A stretch of 64,000 bases of DNA from Oscillospiraceae bacterium (lineage in GTDB: Bacteria; Bacillota; Clostridia; Oscillospirales; Oscillospiraceae): positions 62,001 to 126,000 of the forward strand of contig JAFQGT010000002.1 in NCBI GenBank assembly GCA_017415425.1, given 5' to 3'. Every line of letters begins with the position of its first letter. Within the stretch, counting starts at the first letter, position 1. A model generated the notes under the pieces. It ran no database searches. It was not told where the DNA came from and saw only the letters and a list, made by a program, of their open reading frames with translations. The translations under genes and the position numbers were made by a program. Shown piece after piece: positions 59,874-64,000 of the stretch.

Positions 59874-61661
59874 ATGTTGGATTATTTGATCAAAAACGCA
59901 ACGGTCATCGACGGCACCGGTCAGCCTGCTTTCCGGGCCAGTGTAGGCATCCAGGATGACAGGATCGCAGCGGTCATCAGTGACGGAACTCTCCCCGAAG
60001 CAAAGACAGTTATTGATGGAGAAGGGCTGGTTCTGACTCCCGGCTTCATTGATGTTCACAGCCACGCAGATGTTTCCCTCCCCGTTTACCCGGGTGCCGA
60101 TAACAGCATTATGCAGGGAATTACAACATTTGTTGGCAGCAACTGCGGTATGGGTGTTGCCCCGGCATACAACGAGGAATTTTCCAATTTCTATGTTTTG
60201 AAGCAGCTGCAGATGGAAGGCTATCTGAATATCTGCTGGAAATCTTTTGGCCAGTGGCTGGATTATGTTCGCTCCTTCCCCATCGGCCCCAACTATGTGC
60301 CATTGGTAGGTCATAATGCCATTCGTGGCAGTGCTATGGGAATGGACTATAACCGTGCTGCAACAGATGAAGAACTGGAAAAAATCAACGCTCTGCTGAC
60401 GGAAGCGCTGGACGCAGGTGCCTTTGGAATGTCCTATTCTTCTGATCCGGGTTACGCAGGACACTGTGCGGATCTGCGGGAACTGAGAACGTTGTTTAAG
60501 CAGCTGGAAGACCGGGGTTCTTTTGTAACCGCCCACACACGCCACCATCAGAATCAATGGCCCAGCGATGACGGCCGTAATTATTATGGTGTTTATGTGG
60601 GTGAGCCCGGTGAGGTTCTGTGCGGCAGGTATCACGGCCTGTTAGAATTCTTGGAGCTTTTCAAGGAAACTCCAAAATTAACTGCGTGCTATTCCCATCT
60701 GACCAACGCGTTTCTGATGCCTATGCCCCACTCTCAGACAGTGGAAGATGCAATGGTTGACGAGACCCTGCGGATTTTTGTGGATGAACCCGCAGAAGAA
60801 GGCTACCGCATTTACTTCAATGTACTTACGCATCAAAACAGTCTTTCCGGCATCCGCAAAGTCGTATACGACTTATCCTGCAGCCTTGCCTACGATCGGG
60901 AATTGAAAGCCTACAAAGAGGCCTCTGTTTTGGTGAACAGTCTGAAAGATCCCGCTTTCCGCGAAAAGTTGAAAACTTATATTAAAAGCGGTAAGTTCAA
61001 GATGAATATGATCTCCCCCGCTACTGATCCATATTGGGCAGATTGCTTTACATTCTTTACCGCAAAAGACACTTCCTTGCTGAACAAAACCCTTATGGAA
61101 GTCACAAAGGAACGCACAACCGGCCTGACTGCGGAGAGGGTGTATCAGAATTGCCTTGAAGTGTTGTTTGACCTGATCATCGAGGATTCCGATTTGGAGT
61201 GGGCACTCACTTGCGACAAGCGGGAATATATGGCTACCAACCGTTTACTGCGCAATCGCAGAGGTATGCCTATGACCGACTCTCCCGCATTCCCCGAAAA
61301 ATCGGACAAATGGCTCAGCCCTATGGGTTATGGCAATCCGCCGTTGTCTTATACAACGATGATCCGGTATTTGGTGGATGTGTGCCGCGAAGGCAAAGCA
61401 ATGTCTCTGGAAGAAGCCATCCGCAGAATCACCACCCAGGCGGCGGAAATGGTAAACATTCCCGAACGCGGACGTATTGCAGAGGGTATGAAGGCGGATC
61501 TGGTGCTGATGGACTGGGATCAACTCAATTATGTGATTGATTTTAACAATCCCTCCGCGCAGCCTACCGGCATTCACTATGTTTTTGTAAACGGCAAGGC
61601 TGCATTGGAAGAGGGCAAGCTGACCCACGTCCTGTCCGGTGAAGTCATTACAAAACAATAA
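59874..61661 (+). CDS. N-acyl-D-amino-acid deacylase family amidohydrolase
   Basis: 595 residues. The start LIKNATVIDGTGQPAF, GFIDVHSHADV (metal-binding HxH, about 62-64), GITTFVGSNCGMG with the bridging Cys, and the C-terminal GRIAEGMKADLVLMDWD are typical of D-aminoacylases and related amidohydrolases. Typical length is near 480-540, so it is slightly long. It would release an amino acid or amine from an N-acyl or cyclic precursor for the aminotransferase encoded upstream. CTGGAGGGC lies 10 nt before the ATG; a terminator follows. Confidence 0.87.
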   Translation: MLDYLIKNATVIDGTGQPAFRASVGIQDDRIAAVISDGTLPEAKTVIDGEGLVLTPGFIDVHSHADVSLPVYPGADNSIMQGITTFVGSNCGMGVAPAYNEEFSNFYVLKQLQMEGYLNICWKSFGQWLDYVRSFPIGPNYVPLVGHNAIRGSAMGMDYNRAATDEELEKINALLTEALDAGAFGMSYSSDPGYAGHCADLRELRTLFKQLEDRGSFVTAHTRHHQNQWPSDDGRNYYGVYVGEPGEVLCGRYHGLLEFLELFKETPKLTACYSHLTNAFLMPMPHSQTVEDAMVDETLRIFVDEPAEEGYRIYFNVLTHQNSLSGIRKVVYDLSCSLAYDRELKAYKEASVLVNSLKDPAFREKLKTYIKSGKFKMNMISPATDPYWADCFTFFTAKDTSLLNKTLMEVTKERTTGLTAERVYQNCLEVLFDLIIEDSDLEWALTCDKREYMATNRLLRNRRGMPMTDSPAFPEKSDKWLSPMGYGNPPLSYTTMIRYLVDVCREGKAMSLEEAIRRITTQAAEMVNIPERGRIAEGMKADLVLMDWDQLNYVIDFNNPSAQPTGIHYVFVNGKAALEEGKLTHVLSGEVITKQ

Positions 61662-61734
61662 CGTCTTTGGATCGCTGGCGGTGCTTATCCACACCCTATG
61701 TAGACCAATTCGTTTTCTGTTTCTGACACGAAAT

Positions 61735-61773
61735 AAAAAGAAACCGCACCGAATGGTGTGGTTTCTTTTTTGT
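61735..61773 (+). terminator. Terminator of the AOR operon
   Basis: AAAAAGAAACCGCACC, loop GAAT, GGTGTGGTTTCTTTTTT. Confidence 0.88.
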
Positions 61774-61831
61774 GAACGATATAGGACGCAGGTCTATGAC
61801 CTGACCCACTGCAAGCGGTTGCACGCTTGAC
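61771..61831 (-). pseudogene. Decayed, truncated copy of the tRNA-Val gene
   Basis: The plus strand shares ACGATATAGGAC, CTATGACCT and AAGCGG..GC, in order and spacing, with the intact tRNA at 61866-61942. The D-arm half is missing and the T-arm and anticodon stems are mispaired. It starts about 95 bp from the intact gene. Confidence 0.55.
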
Positions 61832-61836
61832 AAAAG

Positions 61837-61866
61837 AAAAGCCCACTCTATCGAGCGGACTTTTTT
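61837..61866 (-). terminator. Terminator after tRNA-Val
   Basis: On the minus strand AAAAGTCCGCTC, loop GATA, GAGTGGGCTTTTCTTTT. The sequence lies directly after the encoded CCA end. Confidence 0.75.
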
Positions 61867-61942
61867 GGTGGACGATATAGGACTCGAACCTATGACCTTC
61901 CGCACGTCAAGCGGATGCTCTAGCCAGCTGAGCTAATCGTCC
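61866..61942 (-). tRNA. tRNA-Val (anticodon GAC)
   Basis: The minus strand folds as a full cloverleaf: acceptor GGACGAT/ATCGTCC, D-arm GCTCAGCTGGCTAGAGC, anticodon stem TCCGC/GCGGA with loop TTGACGT (anticodon GAC), T-arm ATAGGTTCGAGTCCTAT, discriminator A and encoded CCA. Length is 77 nt including CCA. Confidence 0.93.
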
Positions 61943-61955
61943 AAAGGCAGGAGTC

Positions 61956-61984
61956 ATTATAGCCGTAAATGCTGCTTTTGTCAA
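61956..61984 (-). promoter_or_regulatory. Consensus promoter of tRNA-Val
   Basis: On the minus strand TTGACA (61984-61979), 17-bp spacer, TATAAT (61961-61956), ending 13 bp before the tRNA 5' end. Confidence 0.9.
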
Positions 61985-62112
61985 CCCTTTTTGTAAAATA
62001 AGTTAAAAAATTTTCCGAACACTGCCGTTGCAGATCGGCGCAATTTCTCTTTGCAATTCTCTGGTGATTATGATATAATCTTCCACAGTTATTAAGCATA
62101 TGGAGAAATTTT

Positions 62113-63033
62113 ATGCGTATCCGAAGTTATTTTGTGCTCCTCCTCTGTCTGTGCCTGCTGGGCGCACTCTGGGGCTGTGCCAAACCCGCTCCCTCCTCGC
62201 CTAAATCGGTGGGAATCTGTCTGCGCGACGATGCCCTGCCCATACATACCGCAGCCAAATCCGTTCTGACAGAGCAGATCGGCCACACCGCCCTGTCGGA
62301 AGCAAAGGGCGAGGCCTCTATGCAGCTGCGGCAGGCAGAAGTTTACCTGCAGGAGGGGTACTCTCTACTGGTGGCAGAATCGGTAGATCAAGAAACGGCG
62401 CTGGCTCTTGCCACACTTTCCCAGCAGTACCAAACACCCATTATTTTTACCGAATTTTCCACTGATCACACCCTTGCGGAGCAAGCGTACTGCGGCAGTT
62501 ACCTCGGTTATGATCCGGCGCAGGCCGGAGCCGCTTTGGCAGAGCTTTTGGCGCAGTTCCCTTATGGTGCCGACACCAATCAGAACGGTCAGGTGGCCTA
62601 TCTGCTGATCACCGGCCCGCAGGAGGATCCTTTCCACGCTGCAGCGGCCCAAGGTTTTGCAGATGCTATGGCTGACGATCATTTGCTGGAAACCCTTGTG
62701 TGCGACGGAACTTCCGAATCCGCACAACAGCTGTTTGACCAGATGCTTGCCGATCACGGCCGGGACATTGAGGTGGTCTTCACCACAAACGAAGCAATTG
62801 CCACCGGTGTTGTCAACGCCATTCGCAGGCGGGGTTGGTATCCGGGTACTGACAGCTATGTGCTGACCATCAGCAAGCAGGATGACACCCAGATCCTACA
62901 AAATGGCGTATCCGGAATTGCCATCCCGGATACGGATGCCTATGGTGCTCTGATTTCCCAACTGGCGCAGGATTTGCTGAAGAAATCTCCCGCAACAAAT
63001 CGGGTGCTGGCACCCTGGATTGCAAAACGCTAA
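62113..63033 (+). CDS. Sugar-type periplasmic-binding lipoprotein
   Basis: 306 residues. The lipoprotein signal ends LLGALWGC (Cys22). The rest is a type I periplasmic binding fold of the ribose/LacI kind: VGICLRDDALPIHTAAKSVL, YSLLVAESVDQETALALA, TPIIFTEFS, SYLGYDPAQAGAALAELL, GQVAYLLITGPQEDPFHAAAAQGFADAM and VVFTTNEAIATGVVNAIRRRG. It should bind a small sugar or related ligand, but no permease or ATPase gene follows, so it may be a receptor or serve a transporter elsewhere. Confidence 0.82.
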   Translation: MRIRSYFVLLLCLCLLGALWGCAKPAPSSPKSVGICLRDDALPIHTAAKSVLTEQIGHTALSEAKGEASMQLRQAEVYLQEGYSLLVAESVDQETALALATLSQQYQTPIIFTEFSTDHTLAEQAYCGSYLGYDPAQAGAALAELLAQFPYGADTNQNGQVAYLLITGPQEDPFHAAAAQGFADAMADDHLLETLVCDGTSESAQQLFDQMLADHGRDIEVVFTTNEAIATGVVNAIRRRGWYPGTDSYVLTISKQDDTQILQNGVSGIAIPDTDAYGALISQLAQDLLKKSPATNRVLAPWIAKR

Positions 63034-63036
63034 TAA

Positions 63037-63070
63037 AAAGCAGGTCGCCGCGGCGACCTGCTTTCTTTAT
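63037..63070. terminator. Bidirectional terminator
   Basis: AAAGCAGGTCGCCG / CGGCGACCTGCTTT with almost no loop, followed by CTTTAT. Confidence 0.85.
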
Positions 63071-63661
63071 TCAGATATGTGGCAGCAGATTGCTGCGTTT
63101 GAGCGCCGGCCGCAGAGCCAGATAGAAAATGCTGGCGGCGATCACTGCCACCACCGCATTGACCGATGTGGTCATGGCGCCGATCTTCACCCAGATCGTC
63201 GCCGCTTTTTGGGGCACTCCCAACACATAGGTTTTATAAAAGTAACCCACTACCGGGTCTGCCACCACATTGAACGCCATACCGCAGGCGCAGCTGATGA
63301 CCGCAGCCACCGGCAGCGGCAGCTTCCGCTCCTGCTCCCGGCTGATATGGAAGACCTTGTGGGCCACAAGGCCGGTAATCAGACCGATACACAGTTTTAG
63401 CACAAAGGTTTTGGGCGCAGAGGTTACATAAGCAGTGGTCAAATCCGCAATGGTCATACCCACCGCACCGGACAGGCCGCCCCAAAAGCCACCCAAAAAC
63501 AATGCCGCCAACACACAAAATACATTTCCCAGATGGAAAGCCGTTTTCTCCGTGCCAACAGGAATATCTATCTTACAATATGTAAAGCCGATATAGCACA
63601 GTCCGGCAAACAGCGCCGCCATAGTCAGCTTTCGCAGAGATTGCATATGCTTCGATTTCAT
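63071..63661 (-). CDS. ECF transporter S component (PF07155 type), substrate unknown
   Basis: 196 residues, five to six membrane helices. KLTMAALFAGLCYIGFTYCKIDIPVG, FHLGNVFCVLAALFLGGFWGGLSGAVGMTIADL and KTFVLKLCIGLITGLVAHKV are characteristic of the riboflavin-type/DUF1393 S-component branch. A riboswitch is not visible in its leader, so the vitamin cannot be named. GGAGGCGGTAG lies close to the ATG. It must use an ECF ATPase module encoded outside the window. Confidence 0.8.
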   Translation of the reverse strand: MKSKHMQSLRKLTMAALFAGLCYIGFTYCKIDIPVGTEKTAFHLGNVFCVLAALFLGGFWGGLSGAVGMTIADLTTAYVTSAPKTFVLKLCIGLITGLVAHKVFHISREQERKLPLPVAAVISCACGMAFNVVADPVVGYFYKTYVLGVPQKAATIWVKIGAMTTSVNAVVAVIAASIFYLALRPALKRSNLLPHI

Positions 63662-63843
63662 ATCTACCGCCTCCTTGCTTGGTTACCCGTATTATACTCC
63701 ATCCTGGCAATAAAAACAGTACCAATTTTATTCTATATTATAAGGTCAGTCTGTTTTATTTTGACAAAAGCGCAAGTTGAGGTTTACACAGCCGCGACGG
63801 ATGTGTTATCATATTATAAGAACACGATACAGAGGTTGCTTAT

Positions 63844-64000
63844 ATGGACTACATTATTTTGGATATGGAATGGAATCAGCCCTGGCCGGGCTCTCCCTCC
63901 TCCAAGAAGGTTCTGCCGGTGCAGATTCGGGGTGAGATCATCCAGATCGGCGCTGTCCGGATCACGGAGGATCAGTTGGTGGCTGATGAATTTCAGGTTC
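63844..64000 (+). CDS. DEDD-type 3'-5' exonuclease, partial (runs off the window)
   Basis: Only the first 52 codons are present. YIILDMEWNQ gives exonuclease motif I (Asp and Glu metal ligands), and GEIIQIGAVRI follows as in RNase T / DnaQ-like exonucleases of Firmicutes. CAGAGGTTGC precedes the ATG, with a weak promoter (TTTACA 63783, TATCAT 63807). Confidence 0.75.
   Translation, partial: MDYIILDMEWNQPWPGSPSSKKVLPVQIRGEIIQIGAVRITEDQLVADEFQV

Noticed and set aside
61696..61905. Small coding gene beside tRNA-Val
   Set aside because: The frame runs through a terminator, a decayed tRNA copy and the 3' part of the tRNA; it has no RBS.

Overview
This 64 kb window looks like chromosomal DNA of an anaerobic gut-type Clostridia (probably Oscillospirales; the genus cannot be named from sequence alone). 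The grounds are a class III (glycyl radical) ribonucleotide reductase, a corrinoid methyl-transfer locus with its RamA activator, a tungsten-type aldehyde ferredoxin oxidoreductase, several energy-coupling-factor (ECF) S components without local ATPase modules, THF and TPP riboswitches, paired thioredoxin genes under a Crp/Fnr regulator, and strong AGGAGG ribosome binding sites with consensus sigma-A promoters. No insertion sequence, prophage, CRISPR array or rRNA operon was seen.

Layout. 1-5 kb: an OmpR-type two-component pair, a small membrane protein behind direct repeats, a Crp/Fnr regulator with two Cys-rich proteins, and an AraC regulator. 5-8 kb: a Thr/Glu-rich lipoprotein with an altered SGNH fold and a nucleotidase-guanylate kinase fusion. 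8-13.4 kb: a PocR-AraC regulator divergent from a corrinoid methyl-transfer operon (corrinoid protein, UroD-type methyltransferase, DUF2284, RamA). 13.5-19 kb: PlsC-like acyltransferase, xpt, an SDR, trxA, a Crp regulator and trxB; three of these promoters share one palindrome. 19-28.6 kb: hisS, a methylglyoxal-synthase-like gene, minD, a THF riboswitch with an extended FolT, nickel-binding genes, HIT protein, a TPP riboswitch with thiT, murA and an rRNA methyltransferase. 28.7-38 kb: nrdG, a stand-alone glycyl-radical ORF and nrdD under NrdR boxes, then ftsH, rlmB, a degenerate P-type-ATPase-like protein and a second Thr/Glu-rich lipoprotein. 38.9-48.7 kb: an EF-G paralogue, glyS, plsC, cca, and a TetM-like GTPase fused to a NYN/Rae1-like nuclease. 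48.7-52 kb: two surface proteins. 52-61.7 kb: a kinase-like protein, an ECF S component, a molybdopterin-domain protein, fdhD, and a five-gene operon (Fe-S protein, AOR, SMP-30 lactonase, class III aminotransferase, D-aminoacylase). 61.7-64 kb: a tRNA-Val beside a decayed tRNA copy, a solute-binding lipoprotein, an ECF S component and the start of a DEDD exonuclease.

The most unusual content is (i) the ribosome-protection GTPase joined to an A-site-nuclease-like domain, (ii) a ribonucleotide reductase whose glycyl-radical segment is a separate 53-residue protein, (iii) a compact Crp/Fnr regulon around thioredoxin, (iv) a tungsten-enzyme catabolic operon of unassigned substrate, and (v) several proteins that keep a family fold but lose catalytic residues (SGNH hydrolase, methylglyoxal synthase, P-type ATPase, EF-G G3 motif). 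All family calls were made by eye from motifs; no database search was run.
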